DNA from: Clostridiales bacterium
GTDB lineage: Bacteria; Bacillota; Clostridia; Oscillospirales; Acutalibacteraceae
DNA: 64,000 bases
Assembly (NCBI GenBank): GCA_019422525.1
Contig: JAHZDE010000006.1
Coordinates: 107,018 to 171,017 of the forward strand
Reading direction: 5' to 3'
The notes beneath the pieces are model-generated. The model did no database searches and was not told the DNA's origin. It was given only the letters and a program-made list of their open reading frames with translations. Both the position numbers and the translations under genes were made by a program. Shown one piece after another: positions 42,659-51,243 of this stretch (within the stretch, counting starts at the first letter, position 1; every line of letters begins with the position of its first letter).

Positions 42659-44167
42659 ATGGGTAATGTAAGAATTCCGCTTTTCAAAAAGGCGGACTTG
42701 GATGCGTCCATCGGTGTGTTTTTTGATGGGTTCTCCAAGGTCATTGTAGCAATTGCAATTTTGATTGGAACCTTTGGTCTGGACGGCAATACGGTATTCG
42801 GTACCATGATGCCCGGTGTGATCGTTTCCGTTATTGTGCTCAACGGTGGACTTTGGTTCTATTACCGTCAAGTGGCCAAAAAGCGTGGGGATGCAAATCT
42901 CACTGCAATTCCAGCCGGTTTGCAGGCGGGACGTATATTTATCTGGCTGTTCAGCATTATGCTTCCGGTGTTCACCGCCACCAATGACCCGATGATGGCC
43001 TTTAAGGTTGGCGTACTGGCACATTTTATCGGCGGTATTGTCTTTATTATCGGCGCGTTTGTGGTTCCGATGATTTTGAAAATTGTACCAGCTGGGGCCC
43101 TGTTTGGCTCTTTAGGCGGCGGCGCCATGGCGTTTCTGATTCTCCAGTCTATGGATGGCACCTTGAAAATGCCGCTGGTTGGCTGGCTGTCCTTGATTGT
43201 CCTGTTCGTCATCTATCTGGGCAAGGTCAACACCAAACTTCCTGCCGCACTGATTGCAATTGTGGTGGGCGCAGGTATTGCTTGGGCTACCGGCACTATG
43301 AGCTTTGATTCTGTCACTTCTTCCTTTGCTAACGTGGGCTTTTATCTGCCAAACTTTACTTTCTGGATTTTCTCGTCCGATGTGATTTCCAACACCATCC
43401 CATTCCTGCCGATTATCATTGTGTTTTCTATAAACGAAGTGATTACCGGTATTCAGGCAGTAGAACAGGCAAGAGAGTGCGGTGACACCTTCTTTACTAC
43501 TACCAAGCCTTTAATCATTGCCGGCGTTTCCAGCATGGTAGGCGCTTTGTTCGGTAACCCTCTGGCTACCGGTCTGTATTGGGGCTATCCCGGCTGGAAG
43601 AAGATGGAGTCCGGCACCGGCTATCATCTGGGCATTGTGGTTCTGTATGCACTGGTGGGCCTTACTGGTTTGACCGCCATTATTACCGCCTTTATCCCGG
43701 AAGCTGTTGTGTTGCCTATATTGGTGTTTGTGGGAATTTCCAGCTATTCTCAGGCTTTCGAGGTGGTGGAGAAAAAGTACTATTCCGCATTGATTATGGC
43801 TTCTCTGCCAGTCGTTATGGACTTCATCATGGATAATGTTGCCGAAGGCAAACTGCAGGGCTTTTTGGCCTTTGACCCCGGCTCGGCCTTTGTGGGATTG
43901 CTGGTAGGCTGTGTGTTTGTATTTATCATTGATAACAGCTGGCTTAAGGCTGCTATTACCAACGTGGTAGCTTTGGCTTTGACGGGAATTGGCATGATTC
44001 ACTCTCCCGGCTTGCTCTTTACCGAAACCTATGCACCGGATATGGGATTTGTTGCGGCCTATTGCGTGCTGATTGTAGCATTCTTGGTGATGCACTTCTT
44101 CAAATTTAACCAAAAGGCACATCTTGCACAGCTGGAAGCGGAAAAATCCGCGTCTTCTGCTGAATGA
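42659..44167 (+). CDS. NCS2-like permease, paralogue 2
   Basis: The 502-residue membrane protein is a tandem paralogue of the gene before it (DASIGVFFDGFSKVIVAIAI, NVGFYLPNF, GALFGNPLATGLYWGYPGW), which points to an old duplication or to a two-subunit or two-substrate import system. It starts two bases after the previous stop, with CAGGAGG inside the preceding gene, so translation is coupled. A substrate of purine, pyrimidine or related ring type is expected from the superfamily, not from direct evidence. Confidence 0.78.
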   Translation: MGNVRIPLFKKADLDASIGVFFDGFSKVIVAIAILIGTFGLDGNTVFGTMMPGVIVSVIVLNGGLWFYYRQVAKKRGDANLTAIPAGLQAGRIFIWLFSIMLPVFTATNDPMMAFKVGVLAHFIGGIVFIIGAFVVPMILKIVPAGALFGSLGGGAMAFLILQSMDGTLKMPLVGWLSLIVLFVIYLGKVNTKLPAALIAIVVGAGIAWATGTMSFDSVTSSFANVGFYLPNFTFWIFSSDVISNTIPFLPIIIVFSINEVITGIQAVEQARECGDTFFTTTKPLIIAGVSSMVGALFGNPLATGLYWGYPGWKKMESGTGYHLGIVVLYALVGLTGLTAIITAFIPEAVVLPILVFVGISSYSQAFEVVEKKYYSALIMASLPVVMDFIMDNVAEGKLQGFLAFDPGSAFVGLLVGCVFVFIIDNSWLKAAITNVVALALTGIGMIHSPGLLFTETYAPDMGFVAAYCVLIVAFLVMHFFKFNQKAHLAQLEAEKSASSAE

Positions 44168-44193
44168 TAAAAATTCAAATGGAGGCAAAGACT

Positions 44194-44757
44194 ATGAAAA
44201 CACTGGTTATCAATGGTTCGGCCCGGGTAAAGGGTCACACCAGCCAGATGGTAAAGCTGTTTTTGGACACCCTTGGCGGAGAATATGAAATTATCGACGC
44301 ATACCGTGTGGAAAACATTGCGCCCTGTAAAGATTGCCGGTATTGCTGGCACAAAAAGGGATGCAGCATCAAGGACGGGATGCAGGAAATTTATGATAAG
44401 CTGGAAGCAGCCGACAATGTAGTGCTGGCTTCCCCCATGTATTTCCACTCAGTCACCGGAAAAATGAAGACCATTATTGACCGTTTTCAAGTGTACTGGG
44501 CTGGCCATGTACGCAATGATATGCCGGAGCATCCAGTTCGAAAGGGTGCCATTTTGATGGTTGGCGGCGCGCCCAGCTTTCCCAATCAATTTTTGGGCGG
44601 CGAGTTGGTGTTGAAAAATCTGCTGAACGATTTGAGTACTGAATGTCTGGGTGAAGTGTGCCTGCCTAACAGTGACCACGATTCTCTGGAGACTCGTCCG
44701 GACATTGCCCAGCAGGTAGTGGAACTGGCAGAAAAAATGAAGGCGGCCAACCAATAA
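44194..44757 (+). CDS. Flavodoxin-fold NAD(P)H-dependent FMN reductase
   Basis: The 187-residue protein has the flavin phosphate loop GSARVKGHTSQMVKLF (about residues 7-22), a Cys cluster PCKDCRYCWHKKGC (47-60) as in the iron-sulfur-flavoprotein and NADPH-dependent FMN reductase family, and ASPMYFHSVTGKMKTIIDRF near 90-109. It would supply reduced flavin or reduce a small molecule directly. ATG 44194 follows ATGGAGG. A small hairpin CCAAAAGG/CCTTTTGG lies in the gap to the next gene. Confidence 0.9.
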   Translation: MKTLVINGSARVKGHTSQMVKLFLDTLGGEYEIIDAYRVENIAPCKDCRYCWHKKGCSIKDGMQEIYDKLEAADNVVLASPMYFHSVTGKMKTIIDRFQVYWAGHVRNDMPEHPVRKGAILMVGGAPSFPNQFLGGELVLKNLLNDLSTECLGEVCLPNSDHDSLETRPDIAQQVVELAEKMKAANQ

Positions 44758-44802
44758 AAACTCCCAAAAGGAAAATCCTTTTGGAATTAAGGAGGATTTG
44801 TC

Positions 44803-45183
44803 ATGAAAGGCTATACTTATGTAAAAGGGGAGCATTATCCTGTAGAACATCTGGTGTTTACCACCGCCCCCGAGCATGTGCAGGAGTTTCTGGATGTAGA
44901 CCACGAGGTTTGGACTCTGGGCGAGGCAGAAAGCGATTTGTTTGACCATATCCCCTTCCTGTATAAGGAAGTTTGGGTGAATGACAACAAGCCCGGTGAG
45001 ATGCATTTCATTTTTGTGTGGGAGAGCATGGAAAGCTGGAAAAAAGTGGATGACAAAGACATCCAGGCAGCTCTGATTGCCCGTTTTGAGTCCAAGTTCC
45101 AGCATCCCTATCAGCTTACCCGCTGCGTGCAGAACGAGGAAAATTTCGGCGTACATCGTTACAGCCGTTTTGAGCGTATTTAA
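44803..45183 (+). CDS. TIGR03792-like small protein
   Basis: The 126-residue soluble protein has the pattern VDHEVWTLGEAES, then FLYKEVWVNDNKPGEMHFIFVW and SWKKVDDKDI. This resembles the TIGR03792 family and antibiotic-monooxygenase-like alpha/beta barrels. The family has no established function. In this operon it may be a ring-modifying or carrier enzyme acting with the flavin reductase. It follows AAGGAGG and is the fourth gene in the operon. Confidence 0.7.
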   Translation: MKGYTYVKGEHYPVEHLVFTTAPEHVQEFLDVDHEVWTLGEAESDLFDHIPFLYKEVWVNDNKPGEMHFIFVWESMESWKKVDDKDIQAALIARFESKFQHPYQLTRCVQNEENFGVHRYSRFERI

Positions 45184-45210
45184 TCGTTTTCGAGAAAGGA
45201 AGCAAACACC

Positions 45211-45942
45211 ATGAGATTCAGTGATAAAGTCGTGATTGTTACCGGCGCCAGCTCCGGAATTGGCGAAGGTGTTGCCAAAAAGTTTTTGGAAGAGGGCGCA
45301 AAGGTTGTCGGCTGCGGCATTGAGCCTGCCATGAAGATTGAAGACAGCAACGCCATCTATGTACAGGCTGACCTCACCAAATTTGAGGATGCCCAAAATG
45401 TGGTAACCAAAGCTGTGGAAACTTTTGGCCGTGTGAACAAGCTGGTGTGCTGTGCCGGAGTAACCTTCATCGGCTCTTTGGAGAATACCGAAAGCGCAAC
45501 CTTTATGCGCGAACTGTCCATCAATCTGGGCGGCGTGTTCAATATGTGCAAAGCCGCTATGCCCGAGCTCCAGAAGCAGGAAGGTTCCACCGTTGTCACC
45601 GTGGGCTCCGATTTGGGCGTGCGTCCCATTCCCGAGCGTATTGGCTATTGCCCCTCGAAAGCCGGTGTGATTATGCTCACCAAATGCATGGCGCTGGAAT
45701 ATGCTCCCAAAATCCGTGTGAACTGCATCCTGCCCGGTCTGGTGCGTACGCCCATGATTGAACAGCGTTTTCAGGAGGCAGAGGACCCCAAGGCATTGGA
45801 AGAATCCTATGCATCCCTGTACCCGCTGCATAAAATGGGCAAGATTTCCGACATGGCCAACGCGATTGCATTCCTGTCCAGCGACGAGAGCGGCTTTATC
45901 ACCGGTGAAATCATGCAGGTCTGCGGCGGCAGCCTGATTTAA
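45211..45942 (+). CDS. SDR family oxidoreductase
   Basis: The 243-residue classical short-chain dehydrogenase has the cofactor loop TGASSGIG (about residues 11-18), CAGV for NAG, YCPSKAGV (Tyr and Lys of the catalytic motif, with the expected upstream Ser apparently in VTVGSD) and MQVCGGSLI at the end. The typical catalytic Ser is not obvious, since VGSD takes the place of NISS. It is the fifth gene of the operon and lies 14 bases before the next. Probably reduces a carbonyl or ring. Confidence 0.88.
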   Translation: MRFSDKVVIVTGASSGIGEGVAKKFLEEGAKVVGCGIEPAMKIEDSNAIYVQADLTKFEDAQNVVTKAVETFGRVNKLVCCAGVTFIGSLENTESATFMRELSINLGGVFNMCKAAMPELQKQEGSTVVTVGSDLGVRPIPERIGYCPSKAGVIMLTKCMALEYAPKIRVNCILPGLVRTPMIEQRFQEAEDPKALEESYASLYPLHKMGKISDMANAIAFLSSDESGFITGEIMQVCGGSLI

Positions 45943-45956
45943 TGGGAGGAGAGAAC

Positions 45957-46910
45957 ATGGCCACTTCCCTGTTTAAAATGCCCTTTGACGTAAACCGATT
46001 GAAAGTACAGCGCATTTATGCCAGCCAAGAGCTGGAGCACTGCTCTGCCGAGACTATGAGCTGTGAAAAAATCCGCTCGATTTATGGCGATTTGAAATTT
46101 CTGGAGCTTCACGAAGACCGCCCCTGTACCTATACCTCTCTGGTCACCTCTTTGGACGGCAAAATTGCATTCACCGATGCCCCCCAGGGACCGCTGATTG
46201 CCAAGCTCAACAAGTATGACCCGGCCGGCGCGGATACTGACTGGTTCATTCTGAATATGCTTCGCGCAGTTTCCGACGGTGTGATGCTGGGCGCCGGCAC
46301 TATGAATGCAGAATCCGACTACACTTGCCACGTATTTGACCAGGATATGGAGGATATGCGTATTGAGGCCGGGAAAAATCCGGTACCGTGGAATATTATC
46401 ACATCTCTGGATGCCACGGACATTCCCTTTGACCATGTGCTGTTCAACACCCCCGAAGTGCCGGTAATGATTAGCACCTCTGTGCAGGGAGCAGAGCTGG
46501 TAAAGCAGAACATTAAAAACGACTATATCGTTATCACCGCTCCTGCCAAAGAGGACGTAACCGACGAGATGGTGGCACAGATGAAGGCTGCCGGTACTCA
46601 TAAGGTCATTGTGATTGCTACCGGTGATAAGGCTCCCGACTCCAAGGCTGCATTGTACTTGCTCAAGCGCTTTGGCATTGACCGCCTTTTGGTGGAGACC
46701 CCATCCTATATGCATTATCTGGTATCCCAGAAGATGATGGATGAGCTGTTCTTCAACTATTCCTGCATTTATGTGGGTGGTCAGGCATTGTCCATTGGTA
46801 AATTCGGAAAAGAGTTCGGCTCCAAAGACCATCCACACACCCGGATGCTGTCCATTCACAGCCACAGTGACCACTTTTTCTATTTCCGGCACAAGTTGCT
46901 GTATGATTGA
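45957..46910 (+). CDS. RibD C-terminal/dihydrofolate reductase-fold protein
   Basis: The 317-residue protein has a RibD_C domain from about residue 55: TYTSLVTSLDGKIAF, then MLRAVSDGVMLGAGTMNAES, and a distal GIDRLLVETPSYMHYLV. RibD reductase uses NADPH to reduce a ribosylaminopyrimidine, and DHFR has the same fold. No deaminase domain is attached and no other rib gene is near. Last gene of the operon; ATG 45957 follows GGGAGG. It supports a pathway acting on a pteridine- or pyrimidine-like ring. Confidence 0.82.
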   Translation: MATSLFKMPFDVNRLKVQRIYASQELEHCSAETMSCEKIRSIYGDLKFLELHEDRPCTYTSLVTSLDGKIAFTDAPQGPLIAKLNKYDPAGADTDWFILNMLRAVSDGVMLGAGTMNAESDYTCHVFDQDMEDMRIEAGKNPVPWNIITSLDATDIPFDHVLFNTPEVPVMISTSVQGAELVKQNIKNDYIVITAPAKEDVTDEMVAQMKAAGTHKVIVIATGDKAPDSKAALYLLKRFGIDRLLVETPSYMHYLVSQKMMDELFFNYSCIYVGGQALSIGKFGKEFGSKDHPHTRMLSIHSHSDHFFYFRHKLLYD

Positions 46911-46943
46911 GTAAAAGGATACATTCCATTTTGTAAGAAACAA

Positions 46944-46972
46944 GAAAGGAGCCCTAAACGAGGGCTCCTTTC
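46944..46972. terminator. Bidirectional terminator ending the permease/reductase operon
   Basis: GAAAGGAGCCC pairs with GGGCTCCTTTC (46944-46954 with 46962-46972). The following ROK gene converges on it. Confidence 0.85.
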
Positions 46973-46986
46973 AGTTTCCGGGATTA

Positions 46987-48201
46987 TTAAGTATCGCTGG
47001 GTGCCGGAGGTTCTGTATTGGCTAAATCCTGAAAAAATGTTTCAATGGCCTGTCCTGCCGCTCCTAAAATGGCTCCGTTTTTCCCCAGACGGGATAATAC
47101 AACTTTTTCCGCGTGGGTGATGGGCAGTATCATGGAGCGCATGACTTCCGGCAGGCAATAGGGCAGGGAGCTGAGAATTTCTGAGCTAATGGAAATGACC
47201 TCACAGTCGAAAATAAAGATAATATTGGTGAGTCCCACAGCCAGATGGCGGATAAATTCGTCCAGCACTTTTTGAGCCGCAGCGTCCTGATGCCGTACCA
47301 AATCCACCAGTTCCCCAATGGTGGAAATAGGGGTGGAAAGAAGAGTGTTGGCGTAAGCGATTACCGCTGTATCTGAACAATATTGCTCCCAGCAGCCATA
47401 TTTTCCGCAATGGCATTGTTTGGGCTCATCAAAGTTAATCGTGTGGTGTCCAATAGCATTGGCAAAGCCGTGACAGCCCCGGAGAAGCTCCCCGTTGACA
47501 ATCAGTCCGGCAGAAATAGAATCACTGATGTTGACGGCAGCGAGACTTTGATGTGGAGCGGAAACAGAGTGTCCTTCAGAATCGCTGTGAGAATCCATCT
47601 CAATATTATTTTGAGCGATGGCCGCCAGATTGCCGTCATTATCAATACAAACCGGCACATGGTACCGTTCTCCCAGCAAAGCTCGCAAATCAATGTTCCG
47701 CCACCCAAGTCGGGGAACAAAACGAATCATGCCAGAAAGGTCCACAATGCCATGCACAGATACGCCGATGCCAGTCAGGCCATAACAAGAATCCGGCTGT
47801 TGGGTGAGGAGTTCATCCAAAACCTGGCACAGCTGGCGGTATACAGAGGGAAAATATGGGGAAGAAATAGCAAACTGCTGCCGGGCAAGAATTCGCTCCC
47901 CCGAAAGGTCAGTGAGGATTGCCTGTACATGGCCCACGTCAATGTCAATGGCCATGACGCAGCCTGCATGAAGCTGTGGGCACAGCATGATGGGTTTTCG
48001 CCCGCTGGCAGAAACGCCCCGCTCGGTTTCAGAAAGGAGTCCCAAATCCATCCATTCTTTGACGATGGTGGAGACAGTGGCTTTATTTAGGCCGGTCATA
48101 TTGCTGAGTTCCACCCGGCTGATAGGGTAATGGTGCAAAATTTGCCGGAAGATTTCCCAGCGGTTGGCCGTTCGGATGTCCCGGGTTTGCGTGATTTTCA
48201 T
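46987..48201 (-). CDS. ROK family transcriptional regulator (NagC/XylR type)
   Basis: The 404-residue protein has an N-terminal winged HTH (about residues 20-70: ISRVELSNMTGLNKATVSTI) and a sugar-kinase-like ROK domain. This carries the zinc motif CHCGKYGCWEQYCSD in place of the usual CxCGxxGCxE, and AIDIDVGHVQAIL for the phosphate loop. It probably binds a sugar or sugar phosphate, or is a repressor without kinase activity. It is convergent with the permease/reductase operon, so its target is not obvious. ATG 48201 is used, and GTG 48210 is possible. Confidence 0.88.
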   Translation of the reverse strand: MKITQTRDIRTANRWEIFRQILHHYPISRVELSNMTGLNKATVSTIVKEWMDLGLLSETERGVSASGRKPIMLCPQLHAGCVMAIDIDVGHVQAILTDLSGERILARQQFAISSPYFPSVYRQLCQVLDELLTQQPDSCYGLTGIGVSVHGIVDLSGMIRFVPRLGWRNIDLRALLGERYHVPVCIDNDGNLAAIAQNNIEMDSHSDSEGHSVSAPHQSLAAVNISDSISAGLIVNGELLRGCHGFANAIGHHTINFDEPKQCHCGKYGCWEQYCSDTAVIAYANTLLSTPISTIGELVDLVRHQDAAAQKVLDEFIRHLAVGLTNIIFIFDCEVISISSEILSSLPYCLPEVMRSMILPITHAEKVVLSRLGKNGAILGAAGQAIETFFQDLANTEPPAPSDT

Positions 48202-48251
48202 GAAATACACTCTTTTCTTTTCTCAAGGATTCCCTTATACTGATAAACAGA

Positions 48252-48270
48252 TAAACTAAACGTTTTAGAA
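48252..48270. promoter_or_regulatory. Possible ROK operator in the divergent gap
   Basis: AAACTAAACGTTTTAGAA contains a near-perfect dyad (CTAAA / TTTAG) in the gap shared by the ROK gene and the tautomerase gene, similar in style to XylR/NagC sites. Confidence 0.35.
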
Positions 48271-48340
48271 TGGGATAGCGGGATCAATACAAAACTATCG
48301 CAATGATATAATTATAAAAATTATGAAAAGGAGAATGAGT

Positions 48341-48688
48341 ATGCCTTGTATTCAGATTAAAACCAATGTAAAGGTAACAGAAGAAACGGCGGCTGTTGTA
48401 AAGGAACAGCTTGGACAGGCAATTGCCTGCCTACCTGGAAAAAGTGAAGACTGGCTGATGATCACGTTGGAGGACGCTTGTCGGATCTGGTTCCGGGGAG
48501 AGACAGGCCGGCCGATGGCTATGGTGGAGGTAAAGGTGCTGGGTGACCGAATTGATTCGGCGGCATCGGAGCGGATGACCGAAAAGGTTTGCGCCCTTTT
48601 TCAGAAGGAACTTCAAATAGACCCTCGTGACATGTACATTCGCTATCTGGCCTCTCCTGATTGGGGTTGGAATGGCGGAAACTTTTAA
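48341..48688 (+). CDS. MIF-like phenylpyruvate/4-oxalocrotonate tautomerase
   Basis: The 115-residue protein begins MPCIQIKTNVKV, placing the catalytic N-terminal Pro directly after the initiator Met, and ends with GMIF-type features (YIRYLASPDWGWNGGNF). MIF-family proteins tautomerise keto/enol acids such as phenylpyruvate. AAAAGGAG lies just before the ATG. Divergent from the ROK regulator. Confidence 0.88.
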   Translation: MPCIQIKTNVKVTEETAAVVKEQLGQAIACLPGKSEDWLMITLEDACRIWFRGETGRPMAMVEVKVLGDRIDSAASERMTEKVCALFQKELQIDPRDMYIRYLASPDWGWNGGNF

Positions 48689-48793
48689 AAAACTTGTGGG
48701 ACAGCAGTAAAAATGCTGTCCCTGTTGCTTTTTATAAAAGAAAAGGCTATCATGAAAGAAAATTACCTGTATAAGAGAACCAGGAGGAGCGCT

Positions 48794-49417
48794 ATGAATT
48801 TACAGGAAGCCCAACAACGGATGGAAGAAGGCCGGCTGTATGATCCCATGGACGAGGGGATTACTACTCAACAGTTTGCCTGTATGGAAGTCATGTATGA
48901 ATATAATGCCACTCACGCTTCGGAAGGAAAAAAACGGCAAGAGCTTCTGAAAAAAATGCTGGCGGAAGTTGGGGAAGGCTGTTATATTGAAGCCCCTTTC
49001 TATGCAAACTGGGGTGGAAGCCATGTGCATTTTGGAAAAAACGTGTATGCAAATTTTCATCTTACAGCCGTAGATGATGGGCATATTTATGTTGGAGATT
49101 CTGTCATGATCGGCCCCAATGTAACGTTAGCTACTGCAGCACATCCTATCTATCCCTCACTCCGGCAGGAAGGAATACAATATAACATGGACATTCATAT
49201 TGAAGATAACGTGTGGATTGGTGCAGGCGTCATAGTTGTGCCAGGCGTGACTATTGGAAAAAATTCCGTAATTGGTGCAGGGAGTGTTGTCACTCGGGAT
49301 ATTCCAGCCAATGTGGTAGCCGTAGGGAATCCTTGCCGGGTACTGCGGAAAATTGGGGAGAGAGACCAAGAATACTACTACCGGGACAGAAAAATTGATT
49401 TGCCCATAGACGAATAA
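48794..49417 (+). CDS. Maltose/galactoside O-acetyltransferase family
   Basis: The 207-residue left-handed beta-helix acetyltransferase has hexapeptide repeats (for example VHFGKNVYANFHLT, VMIGPNVTLATAAHP) from about residue 70, the catalytic-type His in AAHP, and the C-terminal VVAVGNPCRVLRKI. These enzymes transfer acetyl from acetyl-CoA to a sugar hydroxyl. ATG 48794 follows CCAGGAGG. Last gene before a strong terminator. Confidence 0.92.
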   Translation: MNLQEAQQRMEEGRLYDPMDEGITTQQFACMEVMYEYNATHASEGKKRQELLKKMLAEVGEGCYIEAPFYANWGGSHVHFGKNVYANFHLTAVDDGHIYVGDSVMIGPNVTLATAAHPIYPSLRQEGIQYNMDIHIEDNVWIGAGVIVVPGVTIGKNSVIGAGSVVTRDIPANVVAVGNPCRVLRKIGERDQEYYYRDRKIDLPIDE

Positions 49418-49426
49418 CAAAACTTT

Positions 49427-49456
49427 AAGAGCCGGTTTTTACCGGCTCTTTTTATT
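49427..49456. terminator. Bidirectional terminator
   Basis: AAGAGCCGGT pairs with ACCGGCTCTT around TTTT, with T-runs on both strands. It ends both the acetyltransferase gene and the DUF1836 gene. Confidence 0.9.
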
Positions 49457-50027
49457 TTTTCTCCGGTGTGGTTTCTTCCGATTCGTTCTTTTCTTCCGAA
49501 GGTTCCGCGCCAAGCTCACACAGAATTCTTTCCGCAGCGGCCCGGCTGGCATTGGCTTCTACGGCCAGTTCCATAGCAAGGCTGCGCAGAGCTTCTTCTC
49601 CTTTGGGGACACATTCCCGTACCCGCCGGCATACCTGTTGGAGGGCTTCGGTTTGGGCCTGAGAATAAGTTTCATACAAGGCCTGCCGGCTTTCCCCTTC
49701 CGCAAGAGAAGGGCGCAGAAGAGAAGCAATATCTTGAAGGGAAAGTACCTGTTTAAGCATACAAATGACCATGAGAGTGGCCAAATGGTTGCGGGAATAT
49801 TTTTTCTTGTCCGGACGTTCCAGCACACCATTTTTTACATAATTGTTAATCATGCTGGAAGTGAGGAGAGGATTGTCTTGGGTGCGCTCGAACAGGGAAA
49901 GCTGGCTGTGCATATAAGTGATGACTTGATCCATATATAAATAGATTTCCGGCATACGGTCCCAAGGAGTCGGCACACTGGCCTCGCCTTTTTCGGCCCA
50001 CTGTTCAATAGCTTCGAGAGGTGTCAT
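49452..50027 (-). CDS. DUF1836 domain protein
   Basis: The 191-residue protein has a MerR-like DUF1836 HTH region (about residues 30-110: MYMDQVITYMHSQLSLF, SSMINNYVKNGVLERPDKKKYSR) and an acidic Glu-rich tail. DUF1836 proteins are probable DNA-binding proteins of Firmicutes. The start overlaps the stop of the AraC gene by four bases (ATGA), so the two regulators are coupled. Confidence 0.85.
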   Translation of the reverse strand: MTPLEAIEQWAEKGEASVPTPWDRMPEIYLYMDQVITYMHSQLSLFERTQDNPLLTSSMINNYVKNGVLERPDKKKYSRNHLATLMVICMLKQVLSLQDIASLLRPSLAEGESRQALYETYSQAQTEALQQVCRRVRECVPKGEEALRSLAMELAVEANASRAAAERILCELGAEPSEEKNESEETTPEKK

Positions 50028-50884
50028 ACGATGTTCTCCTTTTTGGATTCGGCATTGGTTTCATTTTCCCGCAGATAGCGGCTGGGTGGGATTCCCTTGT
50101 ACTTTTTGAATACCCGGGAAAAATATAGCTGATCGGAAAAACCGGTGGAATAAGCGGCTTCCCCTACGGTTAAGTGGTCACAGCGCAGCAGCGCCGCCGC
50201 CTTGTTAATCCGAAACCGGATAAGGTACTCGTTGGGGGGCATGGAAACATACTGCATAAACAGACGGTACAAATGACTTCGGCTGATTCCGGCATTGGAG
50301 GCAATGTCATCAATATTGATGTCCCGGGAATAATTGAACTCAATGAAGCGGATGGATTTTTGTACGTATTCATAGCTGCTGCTCTTTCTCGGAGTGGACG
50401 AGCCGAATTCTTCTATCAGTGTCGCCAGAAATTCCAGCAAACCGGCCGTCATGCGGGCTTCGTGAATGGCATCGGAGCCTACGGCATCCACAATGGCTTC
50501 CAGCTGCTTTTGAATACGGTCATCTTTGTCATAATGGAATACCGGCGAGTCGGCAGAAAGGTCCGTAAAACTCAGAAACCGCTGGGCATCGGTACCGTTA
50601 AAGCCCACCCAGCAGTATTCCCAAGGCTCTTCGCTGTCGGCAGAGTAGGTGACCAGTCGGGAAGGCTGTACCAGAAACCCATCTCCGGCATGAAGCGTAT
50701 ATTGTTCACTGCCATCCTGAAAAGTCCCTTTGCCGGATAAAACATAGTGTATGAGATAATGGTCCCGGACAGCGGGTCCCCAGGAGTGATTGGGGCTGCA
50801 CCGCTGGATTCCACAATTGTAAACCGAAAGGCCAAGGCTTTCATGTATGGTGTTCTTAAATGAATGTTTAAATTCTTCGCTCAA
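50024..50884 (-). CDS. AraC family transcriptional regulator
   Basis: The 286-residue protein has an N-terminal cupin (LSGKGTFQDGSEQYTLHAGDG, about residues 48-68) and a C-terminal double HTH (NINIDDIASNAGISRSHLYRLF, then LLRCDHLTVGEAAYSTGFSD and KYKGIPPSRYL). The TTG start at 50884 has GGGAGG eight bases upstream. Coupled to DUF1836; the regulated genes are not visible. Confidence 0.92.
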   Translation of the reverse strand: MSEEFKHSFKNTIHESLGLSVYNCGIQRCSPNHSWGPAVRDHYLIHYVLSGKGTFQDGSEQYTLHAGDGFLVQPSRLVTYSADSEEPWEYCWVGFNGTDAQRFLSFTDLSADSPVFHYDKDDRIQKQLEAIVDAVGSDAIHEARMTAGLLEFLATLIEEFGSSTPRKSSSYEYVQKSIRFIEFNYSRDINIDDIASNAGISRSHLYRLFMQYVSMPPNEYLIRFRINKAAALLRCDHLTVGEAAYSTGFSDQLYFSRVFKKYKGIPPSRYLRENETNAESKKENIV

Positions 50885-51059
50885 GTCTAATGCCTCCCTT
50901 CCTCAAAACAGGATCAAATAGATGAATATGCTGACTTCATTATAATGCAACAAAAGTACATATGCAAGGCAAAACACAGGGAATTCTCTAAAGAAAATCT
51001 TCCCCAATACGATTTCTATAAGAGCTCCAGTAAAATGGCGGGAATTTTTGTGACGTCTC

Positions 51060-51088
51060 TTGTCAGTGGGGGGAAGCTATGGTATAAT
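51060..51088 (+). promoter_or_regulatory. Promoter of the hydrogenase cluster
   Basis: TTGTCA (51060-51065), 17-base spacer, TATAAT (51083-51088). Transcription should begin near 51095, leaving a leader of about 150 nt. Confidence 0.8.
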
Positions 51089-51094
51089 GACCAC

Positions 51095-51243
51095 AGTTAG
51101 AAGTGTCTTTTCAGGGGTTGTTGGCAGATTTGCCTGTAACCCCCGGGCTGCAAGCCTGGCCCTTCTTTTTTTCCGGCGGGGAGGCCTTTTCTGGAAAGGG
51201 CCGGGTTGGCATTGGATTCTGTGTAAGGAAAGGGTTGTAACAT
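51095..51243 (+). promoter_or_regulatory. Structured leader with internal terminator before the hydrogenase cluster
   Basis: A hairpin GGGGTT/AACCCC (51114-51143) enclosing GGCA/TGCC stacks on a CGGGCT/AGCCTG hairpin (51144-51158), which can also pair GGGC/GCCC and is followed by TTCTTTTTTT. Further on, a GGCC/GGCC hairpin (about 51183-51202) follows, and its AAGGGCCGG can pair instead with the CTGGCCCTT of the terminator. This suggests regulated termination; I cannot name a known riboswitch for it. Confidence 0.55.

Noticed and set aside
48713..48793. N-terminal extension of the sugar acetyltransferase
   Set aside because: The extra codons include a hydrophobic run unlike the family, and the strong GGAGG site lies just before ATG 48794.
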